Origin: an uncultured Microbacterium sp.
Lineage (GTDB): Bacteria > Actinomycetota > Actinomycetes > Actinomycetales > Microbacteriaceae
Direction of reading: 5' to 3'
Length of the DNA: 36,613 bases
Assembly (NCBI RefSeq): GCF_943912325.1
Contig: NZ_CALTTX010000023.1
Span: 1 to 36,613 of the forward strand
The notes below the pieces were generated by a model. That model was not told the DNA's origin, searched no databases, and saw nothing but the letters and a program-made list of their open reading frames with translations. Position 1 is the first letter of the stretch, and each line of letters begins with the position of its first letter. Positions 23,434 to 32,219 of the stretch are shown in pieces. The position numbers and the translations under genes were made by a program.

Positions 23434-23820
23434 ATGCCACTCTCCGAACAGGAACAGCGCCTTCTCGACGAGATGGAACGCCACCTGATGGGCAACGACG
23501 CCGATGTCGTCAGCGCGCCCGCCGAAGGGCGCTCGCTCAGCTACCGAAACCTCACGATCGGCGCTCTGCTCGTCGTCGTCGGCGTCATCGGCCTGATCAT
23601 CGGCGTCGCGACGCAGATTCCCGTCGTCGGGGTCGTTGTCGGAGTCGTCGCTTTTGTTGCGATGCTCGCGGGTGTCGTGCTCGCCGTGACCCCGGGTCGC
23701 GGGCGCGCGATCTCTGCCGCACCGCGTGCGGGCAGCGGGCAGCGTGCTCCTCGCGCCGCGTCGCAGAGTTTCATGGATCGCATGAACGATCGGTGGGACA
23801 AGCGCAACGACGAGCGCTGA
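23434..23820 (+). CDS. DUF3040 family membrane protein
   Basis: A 128-residue actinobacterial membrane protein. The opening MPLSEQEQRLLDEMERHL is the DUF3040 hallmark. Two hydrophobic helices (about 40-58 and 62-85) follow, then a basic, flexible C-terminal tail of about 40 residues. Proteins of this family are often encoded just upstream of mraZ and the division cluster, as here; the function is unknown. The ATG at 23434 has a G-rich ribosome binding site. The gene is closed by a perfect intrinsic terminator, which separates it from the dcw operon. Confidence 0.92.
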   Translation: MPLSEQEQRLLDEMERHLMGNDADVVSAPAEGRSLSYRNLTIGALLVVVGVIGLIIGVATQIPVVGVVVGVVAFVAMLAGVVLAVTPGRGRAISAAPRAGSGQRAPRAASQSFMDRMNDRWDKRNDER

Positions 23821-23854
23821 TCCGCGCGGGGCACTCCGCCCCATCTGAATCCAC

Positions 23855-23885
23855 AAGGACCGACCTTCGGGTCGGTCCTTTTTTT
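23855..23885 (+). terminator. Intrinsic terminator after the DUF3040 gene
   Basis: A perfect 11-bp stem, AAGGACCGACC (23855-23865) with GGTCGGTCCTT (23870-23880), around a TTCG tetraloop closed by C-G, is followed by five more T. It is the clearest Rho-independent terminator in the window and insulates mraZ from upstream transcription. Confidence 0.93.
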
Positions 23886-23951
23886 GTGCGCCAACTCTGC
23901 GGCCGCGATGCGCCCGCGGTGCGCTCACGTTGTGGCCCGCGGGGAGGGGTA

Positions 23952-24019
23952 GTGGGGGAGTTGGGAGATTGGTGGAGCAAAGTGGTGGGAAAGTGGAACA
24001 TCGTGGAGTAAAGTGGGGG
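23952..24019 (+). promoter_or_regulatory. Phased GTGG boxes upstream of mraZ (probable MraZ operator)
   Basis: GTGG occurs at 23952, 23972, 23982, 23993, 24003 and 24013, with a degenerate TTGG at 23961, so about seven boxes repeat at 9-11 bp. Several are preceded by AAA (AAAGTGG at 23979, 23990, 24010). MraZ binds short direct repeats with a TGGG/GTGG core at about 10-bp spacing upstream of its own gene in other bacteria. A possible -10, TAAAGT (24009-24014), overlaps the last boxes, so bound MraZ could block initiation. Confidence 0.75.
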
Positions 24020-24052
24020 CACTCGGGAGGACTGTGAGAAGGGCGGTGCAGG

Positions 24053-24484
24053 ATGCTTCTCGGCACCTACACGCCCAAACTCGACGACAAGGGCCGCGTG
24101 ATACTGCCCGCGAAGTTCCGCGAGGAGCTCGCGGGAGGAGTCGTTGTGACCCGCGGTCAGGAGCGTTGCCTCTACGTCTTCAGCACGAGCGAGTTCGCGC
24201 GGGTGCACGAGCAGATGCGTCAGGCGCCCCTGTCGAACAAGCGCATGCGCGACTTCTCGCGCGTCTTTCTCGCGGGCGCGAGCGCCGAGACTCCCGACGG
24301 GCAGAACCGCATCACGCTGCCCGGACCCCTGCGCGCATTCGCAGGGCTCGAGAAAGACCTCGTCGTTACGGGTGTCGGCGACCGCGCCGAGATCTGGAAC
24401 GCCGAAGCGTGGGATGCGTACATGAACGACCAAGAGCAGAGCTACGCCGAACTCGAGGAGGAGGTGATCCCGGGCATCTTCTGA
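24053..24484 (+). CDS. mraZ: Transcriptional regulator MraZ
   Basis: A 143-residue DNA-binding protein that forms ring-like oligomers and controls the dcw cluster. It holds two SpoVT/AbrB half-domains: the first at about 3-45 (GTYTPKLDDKGRVILPAKFRE, in two parts), the second at about 75-118 (ASAETPDGQNRITLPGPLRAF). The DxKGR and DxQNR motifs match the family's DNA-contacting loops. The ATG at 24053 has a GAAGGG ribosome binding site. It is the first gene of the dcw operon and sits directly behind the phased GTGG boxes, which it probably binds. Confidence 0.96.
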   Translation: MLLGTYTPKLDDKGRVILPAKFREELAGGVVVTRGQERCLYVFSTSEFARVHEQMRQAPLSNKRMRDFSRVFLAGASAETPDGQNRITLPGPLRAFAGLEKDLVVTGVGDRAEIWNAEAWDAYMNDQEQSYAELEEEVIPGIF

Positions 24485-24586
24485 CGCCCCCGGGTCGCGA
24501 TCCCCAGCCGCCACGCCCTGACACACTTCCCCGGTGCCAGGTCGGAGCGGATGGGAATCGGGATTCGGGGTCGGCGCCCCGACATC

Positions 24587-25570
24587 ATGAACACCACCGC
24601 CGATCACTCCTCGCCCCGCGCGCGCGACCTGCACGTGCCGGTCATGCTCGAGCGCTGCCTCGACCTGCTCGCGCCCGCGCTCGATCGCCCCGGCGCCGTG
24701 AGCGTCGACGCGACCCTCGGCATGGGCGGCCACGCCGAGGCGTTCCTCGAGCGCTTTCCCGGGCTGCACCTGATCGGCCTCGACCGCGACACTGACGCCT
24801 TGCGGCTCGCGGGGGAGCGCCTCGAACGCTTCGGCGACCGCGTCACGCTCGTCCACACGGTCTACGACGGCATCGCCGAGGCCGTGCGCGGCGCGGGGCT
24901 CGATCGGATCGATGGTGTGCTGTTCGACCTCGGTGTGTCTTCGCTGCAATTGGATGCCGAGAGTCGCGGCTTCGCCTATTCGCGCGACGCGCCCCTCGAC
25001 ATGCGCATGGACCAGACCTCGGGAATCACGGCGGCCGACGTCGTCGCGAGCTATCCCGAGAGCGCGCTGCGCCGCATCTTCGAACGCTTCGGCGAAGAGA
25101 AGCTCGCGCCCCGCTACGCCCGGGCCATCGTGCACGCGCGGGAGCAGGCGCCGATTCTGCGCTCGAGCGAACTCGTCGAACTGCTTTCGGCCGCGACCCC
25201 CGCGGCGGTGCAGCGGGCGGGGCATCCTGCCAAACGCGTCTTCCAGGCTCTGCGCATCGAGGTCAATGGCGAACTCGCCGCACTCGATGCCGCGATCCCG
25301 GCGGCGCTCGACCTGTTGCGGGTCGGCGGGCGGATCGTCGTGCTGTCGTATCAGTCTCTCGAAGATCGGCTCGTGAAGCGTGAGCTGCAGGATGCCTCGG
25401 CGTCGACCGCCCCCGCGGGGCTCCCCGTCGAACTGCCCGAGCACGCGCCGCGCTTCCGCCTGCTCGTCAAGGGCGCCGAACTCGCGAGCGACGCCGAAAA
25501 AGACAGCAACCCCCGAGCGACCCCCGTGCGCCTGCGCGCCGCCGAACGAATCAGGGAGGAGGCGGCATGA
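24587..25570 (+). CDS. rsmH: 16S rRNA (cytosine1402-N4)-methyltransferase
   Basis: RsmH (MraW) methylates N4 of C1402 in the 16S rRNA decoding region using S-adenosylmethionine. Seen in about 327 residues: HVPVML at the N-terminus, the SAM-binding DATLGMGGHAEAFL, IGLDRDTDAL, VLFDLGVSSLQLD, RGFAYSRDAPLDMRMD and HPAKRVFQALRIEVNGEL. Its place after mraZ is universal in dcw clusters. The start is uncertain: ATG 24587 gives the usual N-terminus but has no ribosome binding site, while ATG 24551 has a GGAG close upstream and adds 12 residues. The stop overlaps the ftsL start (ATGA). Confidence 0.95.
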   Translation: MNTTADHSSPRARDLHVPVMLERCLDLLAPALDRPGAVSVDATLGMGGHAEAFLERFPGLHLIGLDRDTDALRLAGERLERFGDRVTLVHTVYDGIAEAVRGAGLDRIDGVLFDLGVSSLQLDAESRGFAYSRDAPLDMRMDQTSGITAADVVASYPESALRRIFERFGEEKLAPRYARAIVHAREQAPILRSSELVELLSAATPAAVQRAGHPAKRVFQALRIEVNGELAALDAAIPAALDLLRVGGRIVVLSYQSLEDRLVKRELQDASASTAPAGLPVELPEHAPRFRLLVKGAELASDAEKDSNPRATPVRLRAAERIREEAA

Positions 25571-26199
25571 GCACGCTCGCCACCGCACGGCAGCCGCTCA
25601 CCGACCCGTCTCGGTGGGCCGACGACCGGCTTCCGGATGTCGGCGCCGACGAACGCCACTTGCGCGCGCTGCCGCGCCCCGCGGCGCGCCGCCGCCCCCG
25701 CATCGTTTACGCGATCGTCGCGACCCTCGGTGCGCTCGCGATCGGGGTGGCCCAGATGGGCCTGTCGATCGCGATGACCGAGGGCGGCTACGCCGAAAAG
25801 ACTCTGCAGGCCGAGCAGCGTGCCCTCGTGCTGAAGAAGCAAGAGGCGACCGACGCGCTCAACGGACTCACCTCGCCGCAGTTCATCGCATCGAATGCGG
25901 CGGCGCTCGGCATGGTGACCGGGCAAGCGCCGTCGTATCTGCGACTCTCGGATGGTGCGATTCTCGGTTCGGCAGGCGCGGCGAGCGCGTCGACGTCGGT
26001 CGATGCCGGTTCTCGCGGTTCCGTGCAGAACTCGCTCGTCGCGGGGGTGCCGCTCGTGACCGACCCCCAGGCGACGATGACCGGTCCCGTCGCGCCCGAG
26101 CCCACCGCATCCACCGATCCTGCAGCCTCGCCGACCGAGGCTGCCCCCGCCCTTCCGCCCGCTCTGTCGACGGGCCTGCCGACGCCGAGCACGCACTGA
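25567..26199 (+). CDS. ftsL: FtsL-like cell division protein
   Basis: A 210-residue bitopic membrane protein at the ftsL position. Residues 1-45 are cytosolic and basic near the membrane; a single transmembrane helix runs from about 46 to 70 (IVYAIVATLGALAIGVAQMGLSI in part); a short coiled-coil-like segment follows (about 75-115, EKTLQAEQRALVLKKQEA). The last 90 residues are Ala/Pro/Thr-rich and probably disordered, as in many actinobacterial FtsL proteins. FtsL joins FtsB and FtsQ to recruit and activate FtsWI at the septum. Sequence conservation in this family is low, so the name rests mainly on position and topology. It overlaps rsmH by four bases. Confidence 0.85.
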   Translation: MSTLATARQPLTDPSRWADDRLPDVGADERHLRALPRPAARRRPRIVYAIVATLGALAIGVAQMGLSIAMTEGGYAEKTLQAEQRALVLKKQEATDALNGLTSPQFIASNAAALGMVTGQAPSYLRLSDGAILGSAGAASASTSVDAGSRGSVQNSLVAGVPLVTDPQATMTGPVAPEPTASTDPAASPTEAAPALPPALSTGLPTPSTH

Positions 26200-26224
26200 C
26201 GCTCCACCCGAGAGGCTCTACCGC

Positions 26225-28009
26225 ATGACGACCCGCGCCACCCGCACGCCCCGTCGCCGCACCGTCGTCGCGCTCGCCGTGGTGCTGGTCGTGCTCGTGA
26301 CGTTCGTGGTGCGCCTCGTCGACATTCAGGTCGTCAACGCCCGCGCGCTCGAGGCCGATGCCATCTCGAAGGGCATGCAGATGAGCATCACGCTCAACGG
26401 CTCGCGCGGCGAGATCGTCGACGAGAACGGTGTCGTGCTCGCGGGCAACGTCAAGCGCTACGCATTCGACGTCAACCCCCAGAACATTTTCGAGCGCAAG
26501 ACGACGGCCGACGGGCTGACGGCCGACGCTCGGTGGCAGACCGAGTCGGCGGAGCTCGCCAGCATCACGGGTCAAGACGTCGCCACCGTTCGCAAGATCG
26601 TCGCCGACTCCGTCGCCAAGAACCCCGACTCCATGTACGCCGAGATAGCGTCGGGGCTCACGACCGAGCAGTATCAGGCGATCGTCGCGCTCGATCTGCC
26701 CTACGTGCACTTCACGAGTTCGTCGACGCGAACCTATCCGGCGGGAGCCGTGGGATCGAACGTTATCGGCCTCGTCGGTGGCGACGGCCAGGCGCTCGCC
26801 GGGCTCGAGCTCGCGCAAGACGCATGCCTCGAACCGACGGATGGGAAGCAGACGTTCGGCGTCGGCAAGGACGGCGTCATCATCCCCGGCACGACGACCA
26901 CCAACGCGGGATCGGACGGCGGGACCCTCAAGCTCACGATCAATTCCGACCTGCAGTGGTACATGCAGCAGCTCATCGCCGAGCAGGTGCAGAACCAGCA
27001 GGCGCAGTACGGGACCGTCATGGTCGTCGAGGTCAAGACCGGCAAGATCCGCGCCGCGGCCGAGTACCCGACGTTCGACCCCAACGACATCGATGCGTCG
27101 AAGCCCGAAGATCGCGGTTCGCGCATCTTCCAGGCATCGTTCGAACCCGGGTCGACCTTCAAACCCGTCACCGCTGCCGCCGCCATCGAAGACGCGGGCG
27201 TGACGCCGACCTCACCGACCGTGCCAGCGGCGTCGGTGCAAGAGGTCAACGGCATCAAGATCGGTGACGTCGACTACCACCCGTCGTACAACTACACCCT
27301 GACGGGGGCGCTCGTGGACTCGTCGAACGTCGCGACCTCGCAGTTCGGGCTCATGACGAGCCAGCAGCAGCGGTACGACATGCTGCAGCGTTTCGGCGTC
27401 GGGCAGTCGACGGGCCTGGGGTTTCCCGGGGAGCCGGCGACGACGCTGCACCCGACGCCGTGGAACAACGCCCTCGACGTCACGACGAACTTCGGGCAGG
27501 GGTTCACCGTCACCGTGCCCCAGGTTGCGAGCGTGTACCAGACGATCGCGAACGGCGGCACGCGCATTCCCCTCAGCCTCATCGAGGGCTGCACGCACGC
27601 CGATGGCACGGTCGACCAGAACGTCGTCGGCGCCTCGACGCAAGCGATCCAGCCGTCGACCGCCGATCAGATCAAGCTCATGATGGAGAACGTGTACCAG
27701 CAGGTGCACAACCACGACGTCATCGCGATCGACGGCTATCGCGCCGCGACCAAGACCGGAACGGCGCAAGAGGTCGACCCGGGAACGGGCGCGTACAAGG
27801 CGGGCGTGTTCTACACGACGATGGCGGGATTCGCTCCGGCCGACGATCCGCAGTACGCCGTGATCCTGACGCTCGACGAGCCGCAGAAGAATAGGCTGTC
27901 TTCGGCGAACGCGCCGGGATGGCAGAAGGCCATGACGCAGACGCTCAAGACCTATCGGGTACTGCCCTCGACGCAGTCGGGCCCCGAGATTCTGCCCAAG
28001 TACAAGTGA
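26225..28009 (+). CDS. ftsI: Septal peptidoglycan transpeptidase FtsI (PBP3)
   Basis: A 594-residue class B penicillin-binding protein that cross-links septal peptidoglycan together with FtsW. An N-terminal transmembrane helix (about 13-36) is followed by the pedestal domain starting NGSRGEIVDENG, and the transpeptidase domain with all three active-site motifs: STFK (S310, K313), SSN (366-368) and KTGTA (510-514). No PASTA repeats are present. The gap after ftsL is 25 bp. In most dcw clusters murE follows; here the next gene is murF after 76 bp. Confidence 0.95.
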   Translation: MTTRATRTPRRRTVVALAVVLVVLVTFVVRLVDIQVVNARALEADAISKGMQMSITLNGSRGEIVDENGVVLAGNVKRYAFDVNPQNIFERKTTADGLTADARWQTESAELASITGQDVATVRKIVADSVAKNPDSMYAEIASGLTTEQYQAIVALDLPYVHFTSSSTRTYPAGAVGSNVIGLVGGDGQALAGLELAQDACLEPTDGKQTFGVGKDGVIIPGTTTTNAGSDGGTLKLTINSDLQWYMQQLIAEQVQNQQAQYGTVMVVEVKTGKIRAAAEYPTFDPNDIDASKPEDRGSRIFQASFEPGSTFKPVTAAAAIEDAGVTPTSPTVPAASVQEVNGIKIGDVDYHPSYNYTLTGALVDSSNVATSQFGLMTSQQQRYDMLQRFGVGQSTGLGFPGEPATTLHPTPWNNALDVTTNFGQGFTVTVPQVASVYQTIANGGTRIPLSLIEGCTHADGTVDQNVVGASTQAIQPSTADQIKLMMENVYQQVHNHDVIAIDGYRAATKTGTAQEVDPGTGAYKAGVFYTTMAGFAPADDPQYAVILTLDEPQKNRLSSANAPGWQKAMTQTLKTYRVLPSTQSGPEILPKYK

Positions 28010-28016
28010 TGACCGC

Positions 28017-28033
28017 GACGAGCGCTGCTCGTC
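28017..28033 (+). other. Hairpin just after ftsI
   Basis: GACGAGC (28017-28023), GCT, GCTCGTC (28027-28033) forms a perfect 7-bp stem 8 bp after the ftsI stop. There is no T-tract. It may be an RNA processing or attenuation site in the ftsI-murF gap. Confidence 0.4.
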
Positions 28034-28085
28034 TGATCGCAACGCCCACGAAGCCGAGCGAGCGCGAGCGGTCACGGAGGAACGC

Positions 28086-29519
28086 ATGATCGCCCTGACC
28101 CTCGAAGAGATCGCCGACGCGATCGGCGGCGAGCTGCGGCTCGCCGGATCCGACACGGCGGCGACGATCGTGTCGGGCGCCGTCGAGACCGATTCGCGCG
28201 AGATCGCCGCGGGCGGCATCTTCGTCGCAAAGCCGGGCGAAGTCACCGATGGCCACGAATTCGTCGAGCGCGCGGTCTCATCGGGAGCGGTCCTCGCGAT
28301 CGTCGAGCGCCCGGTCTCGGCATCCGTCTCGCAGATCGTCGTCGGCGACGCCGTGACGGCCCTGCAAGACCTTGCGCGCGTCGTCGTCGCGCGCGTGCGC
28401 GAGCGGGGCGAGCTGCGGATCGTCGGGATCACCGGCTCGAACGGCAAGACGACGACCAAGAACATGCTCGCCCGCATCCTCGAGGGCGAAGGCGAGACCG
28501 TCGCGCCGCGGGCATCGTTCAACAACGCCGTCGGCGCGCCCCTCACGATGCTGCGCGTGACGTCGTCGACCCGTTTTCTCGTGTGCGAGTTCGGCGCCGA
28601 CGCGCCCGGCCAGATCGCGCGGCTTGCGGGGCTCGTAACCCCCGACGTCGGCGTCGTGCTCATGGTCGGGCTCGCGCACGCGGGAGGCATGGGCGGGATC
28701 GACGAGACGGTCAAGGCCAAGTCCGAGCTCGTGCGGGCCGTGCGCGCCGGAGGCACGGCCGTGCTCAACGCCGATGACCCGCGCGTCGCGGGAATGGCGA
28801 CGATCGCCCGCGAGCGCGCGCTCGACGTGCGGTGGTTCGGTCGGGCGGATCGCGACCACGCCGAAGAGAGCGGCTCGGCGGTGTGGGCGAGCGATGTGCG
28901 AGCGGATGCCTCGGGCACGAGCGTCGTCGTCGAGACCGACGGCCGCGCGCTGCCGCTCCGACTGAAGGTGCTCGGTGAGCATCACGTGAGCAACGCGCTC
29001 GCCGCCCTCACGGCGGCAGCCGCGCTCGGGGTCGACCCCGAGGCATCCATCGCGCGTCTCGAGACCCTCGAACTCGCCGAGCGTTGGCGCATGCAGGTCA
29101 TGGGATCCGACAGCATCCGCATCATCAACGATGCCTACAACGCCAGCCCCGACTCGATGGCCGCGGCACTGCGCACGCTCGCACAGATCACGGGACCGGG
29201 TGAGCGCACGGTGGCTGTGCTCGGTGCGATGAGCGAGCTCGGCGACCTCGCGGGCGAAGAGCACGACCGGGTCGGCGAACTCGCCGTGCGGTTGCGGATC
29301 CAGCGCATCGTGATCGTCGGCGCAGAAGCGCGTCGCATGTTCATCTCGGCGATCTCGGAAGGCTCGTGGGACAGCGAGGCCGTATTCTTCGCGACCGCCG
29401 ATGAGGCGTACGACTACTTGCTCGGCGAGCTACGCGACGGCGATCGCGTGCTCGTGAAGTCCTCGAACTCGGTGGGCCTCCGCCACCTCGGCGATCGTCT
29501 GGGAGAATCGTTCTCGTGA
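28086..29519 (+). CDS. murF: UDP-MurNAc-tripeptide--D-Ala-D-Ala ligase MurF
   Basis: A 477-residue cytosolic Mur ligase that adds D-Ala-D-Ala to the UDP-MurNAc-tripeptide. The N-terminal domain has the MurF signature DSREIAAGGIFVAKPGE (about 36-52). The ATP-binding loop GITGSNGKTTTKN lies at about 114-126, and the C-terminal domain has INDAYNASPDSM, the MurF version of the motif. These mark it as MurF rather than MurE. The ATG at 28086 has GGAGG 5 bp upstream. The stop overlaps the GTG of mraY by four bases. Confidence 0.95.
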   Translation: MIALTLEEIADAIGGELRLAGSDTAATIVSGAVETDSREIAAGGIFVAKPGEVTDGHEFVERAVSSGAVLAIVERPVSASVSQIVVGDAVTALQDLARVVVARVRERGELRIVGITGSNGKTTTKNMLARILEGEGETVAPRASFNNAVGAPLTMLRVTSSTRFLVCEFGADAPGQIARLAGLVTPDVGVVLMVGLAHAGGMGGIDETVKAKSELVRAVRAGGTAVLNADDPRVAGMATIARERALDVRWFGRADRDHAEESGSAVWASDVRADASGTSVVVETDGRALPLRLKVLGEHHVSNALAALTAAAALGVDPEASIARLETLELAERWRMQVMGSDSIRIINDAYNASPDSMAAALRTLAQITGPGERTVAVLGAMSELGDLAGEEHDRVGELAVRLRIQRIVIVGAEARRMFISAISEGSWDSEAVFFATADEAYDYLLGELRDGDRVLVKSSNSVGLRHLGDRLGESFS

Positions 29520-30628
29520 GGTCACTTCTGACGGCGGCGACGATCTCTCTCGCGTTCACCCTGTTCCTCACGCCCCTCTTCATTAGGCTCTTCCGCCGCA
29601 TCGGCTGGGGACAGGTGATCCGCACGCCCGAGAACGTGCACAACCCGCAGCACGGCCACAAGATCGGCACCGCCACGATGGGCGGGATTGTCTTCGTGCT
29701 CGCGACCCTCGTCGGCTATTTCGTTGGCAGCTTCACCGGCGGAAGCCCGCCGACGCCCTCGGGCCTGCTCGTGATCCTCATGATGGTCGGCTTTGCGATC
29801 GTCGGGTTCATCGACGACTACCTCAAGGTGCGCAGCCAGCGAAGCGGCGGGCTCGCGGGCGTGTGGAAGATCGTCGGGCAACTCATCGTGACGATCGTGT
29901 TCGGCCTGCTCGCCCTGCGCTTCGCGAACGCCGCGGGCGAAACCCCCGCGTCGGGAATGATGTCGCTGTTCCGTGACATCGACTGGCTGAACTTCTTCTC
30001 GCTCGGCGTCGCCTTCGGTTGGATCCTCTACCTGCTCTGGATCGGGTTCATCGGGATCGCGTGGTCGAACGCGACGAACCTGACCGACGGGCTCGACGGC
30101 CTCGCGGCCGGCGCTGGTGTGTTCTCGATCTCGGCGATGAGCCTCATCGCCTTCTGGCAGTTCCAGCAGCGCTGCGAGGGCGTGCGGCTTCCCGAGGGGT
30201 ATGTCGGCGCGTGCTATTCGACGCGCGATCCGCTCGACCTCACGATCGTCGCGGCCTCGTTCGTCGCCGCGCTCGTCGGGTTTCTCTGGTGGAACGCGCC
30301 GAAGGCCAAGATCTTCATGGGTGACGTCGGCTCGATGGCGATCGGTGGCGTGATCGCGTCGATGTCGATCCTCTCGCGCACCGAGATCCTCACGGTCCTC
30401 GTCGCGGGGATCTTCGTGATCGCGCCGGGCTCGGTCATCTTGCAGCGGCTGTATTTCAAGGCGACGGGCGGGCGGCGCATGTTCCTCATGAGCCCCTTCC
30501 ACCATCATCTCGAGATGCGCGGCTGGCCCGAAGTGACGATCGTCGTGCGCTTGTGGATCGTGGCGGGCATGCTCGCCGTGACGGGCGTCGGCCTGTTCTA
30601 TGTGGAGTGGTTGATCCGTGCCGACTGA
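29516..30628 (+). CDS. mraY: Phospho-MurNAc-pentapeptide transferase MraY
   Basis: A 370-residue membrane enzyme that transfers phospho-MurNAc-pentapeptide to undecaprenyl phosphate, giving lipid I. About ten hydrophobic helices are visible. Key motifs are GFIDDYLKV (D100, D101), NATNLTDGLDGLA (D191, D194), KIFMGDVGSMAIGG and the His-rich loop SPFHHHLEMRGW. The family's usual MGDTGS reads MGDVGS here. The start is GTG at 29516, overlapping murF by four bases. The end overlaps murD by 11 bases. Confidence 0.96.
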   Translation: MRSLLTAATISLAFTLFLTPLFIRLFRRIGWGQVIRTPENVHNPQHGHKIGTATMGGIVFVLATLVGYFVGSFTGGSPPTPSGLLVILMMVGFAIVGFIDDYLKVRSQRSGGLAGVWKIVGQLIVTIVFGLLALRFANAAGETPASGMMSLFRDIDWLNFFSLGVAFGWILYLLWIGFIGIAWSNATNLTDGLDGLAAGAGVFSISAMSLIAFWQFQQRCEGVRLPEGYVGACYSTRDPLDLTIVAASFVAALVGFLWWNAPKAKIFMGDVGSMAIGGVIASMSILSRTEILTVLVAGIFVIAPGSVILQRLYFKATGGRRMFLMSPFHHHLEMRGWPEVTIVVRLWIVAGMLAVTGVGLFYVEWLIRAD

Positions 30629-32219
30629 CGATGAGTTGACCCCCCGTTCCCGGCTCGCGGGCCTCGACAGCTGGCACGCCGATTGGCGGGGCCTGCGGGT
30701 TGCCGTGCTGGGCCTCGCACAGACGGGGTTCTCGGTCGCCGACACCCTCGCCGAGCTGCACGCTGACGTGCGGGTCTATTCAGAATCTTCGGCTGCGGAG
30801 TACGCACGACTGCTCCCCGTGCTCGGCGTTCCCCTCTGGGAAGGCTCGCTCGAACTGGTGCCCGATGAGCTGTCGAGCTTTGCGCCCGAGGTCATCGTCG
30901 CGTCGCCCGGGTTCGCGCCGCATCACCCGGTGATCGCGTGGGCGAGCGCGCAGGGAATTCCGCTGTGGGGCGACATCGAGCTCGCCTGGCGGCTGCGCGA
31001 CAAGGTGACGCGTCCCGATGGGACGCCCGCCGAGTGGGTGCTCGTGACCGGCACGAACGGCAAGACGACGACGACGCGGCTCGCCGCCACAATGCTGGCC
31101 TCAGAGGGATTGCGCGCCGCGCCGTGCGGCAACATCGGCGTGCCCGTCCTCGACGCCGTGCGCGATCCCGCAGGCTTCGACGTCTTCGTCGTCGAGCTCT
31201 CGAGCCACCAACTGCACTATCTCGGGCTGCAAGTCGCGGCCCGCGGTGCCGACACGGGCCGAGTGAGCCCCCTGGCATCCGTCTGCCTCAATCTCGCCGA
31301 TGACCACCTCGAATGGCACGGCTCAGCCACGGCGTATCGCGACGCGAAGGCGCAGGTCTACGACAACACGCGTGTCGCGTGCGTCTATAACAAGGCAGAC
31401 CTCGCGACGCGCGAAATGGTGGAAGATGCCGAAGTGATCGACGGATGCCGGGCCATCGGCTTCGACCTCGGTGTGCCCGGGCCGAGCGACCTGGGCGTCG
31501 TCGACGGCATCCTCGTCGATCGCGCCTTTCTGGATGAACGACGCACGAGCGCGCTCGAACTGACAACGATCGACGAGCTCGCTGCTGTCGGGCTCTGGGC
31601 GCCGCACATCGTGTCGAACATCCTCGCCGCCGCGGCCCTCGCGCGCGCCGCGGGAGCGTCGCCCGATGCGATCAACCGCGCGCTGCGCGAGTTCCGTCTC
31701 GACCCGCACCGTATCGAGATCGTCGGCCATGCCGACGGCGTGACGTGGATCGATGACTCGAAGGCCACGAACCCCCATGCGGCGGCGTCGTCGCTGCAGG
31801 CGTTCCCGCGCGCCGTCTGGGTCGTCGGTGGCCTGCTCAAGGGTGTCGACATCGCCCCCCTCGTCGCCGAGCGCGGGCCGGGAGTGAAGGCCGCGATCGT
31901 GATCGGCACGCTTCGCGACGAGGTCGTGCAGGCGTTCGCGCGACACGCGCCCGACGTTCCCGTCTACGAGGTCGTTGCCGGTGAGACTGAAGACGTCATG
32001 CAGCGCGTCGTCGATCAGGCGGCGAGCATCGCGGCGGCGGGAGACACCGTGCTTCTCGCTCCCGCGGCGGCGTCGTTCGATCAGTTCTCGGGCTACGCCG
32101 AGCGTGGCACACGGTTTGCGGACTCGGTGCGGGCACTCCTCGCCGGGCAGTCGGGCACGACGGCGAGGAGCGGCGATGACGATCCAGACACCGACGCGCC
32201 CGGGGAGCGCGGCGCCTGA
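30618..32219 (+). CDS. murD: UDP-MurNAc-L-alanine--D-glutamate ligase MurD
   Basis: A 533-residue cytosolic Mur ligase that adds D-Glu to UDP-MurNAc-L-Ala. Seen: the Rossmann-like N-terminal part RVAVLGLAQTGFSVAD (about 27-42), the ATP loop VTGTNGKTTTTR (about 143-154), VVELSSHQLHYL, NLADDHLEWHG and DDSKATNPHAA. It is longer than typical MurD (about 440-480) because of a longer N-terminus and internal and C-terminal additions. The GTG at 30618 overlaps the mraY end by 11 bases. The last 44 bases overlap the start of ftsW. Confidence 0.94.
   Translation: MPTDDELTPRSRLAGLDSWHADWRGLRVAVLGLAQTGFSVADTLAELHADVRVYSESSAAEYARLLPVLGVPLWEGSLELVPDELSSFAPEVIVASPGFAPHHPVIAWASAQGIPLWGDIELAWRLRDKVTRPDGTPAEWVLVTGTNGKTTTTRLAATMLASEGLRAAPCGNIGVPVLDAVRDPAGFDVFVVELSSHQLHYLGLQVAARGADTGRVSPLASVCLNLADDHLEWHGSATAYRDAKAQVYDNTRVACVYNKADLATREMVEDAEVIDGCRAIGFDLGVPGPSDLGVVDGILVDRAFLDERRTSALELTTIDELAAVGLWAPHIVSNILAAAALARAAGASPDAINRALREFRLDPHRIEIVGHADGVTWIDDSKATNPHAAASSLQAFPRAVWVVGGLLKGVDIAPLVAERGPGVKAAIVIGTLRDEVVQAFARHAPDVPVYEVVAGETEDVMQRVVDQAASIAAAGDTVLLAPAAASFDQFSGYAERGTRFADSVRALLAGQSGTTARSGDDDPDTDAPGERGA

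Noticed and set aside
23771..25588. 605-codon antisense frame over mraZ and rsmH
   Set aside because: It crosses the strong terminator and the phased GTGG region; no motif supports it.
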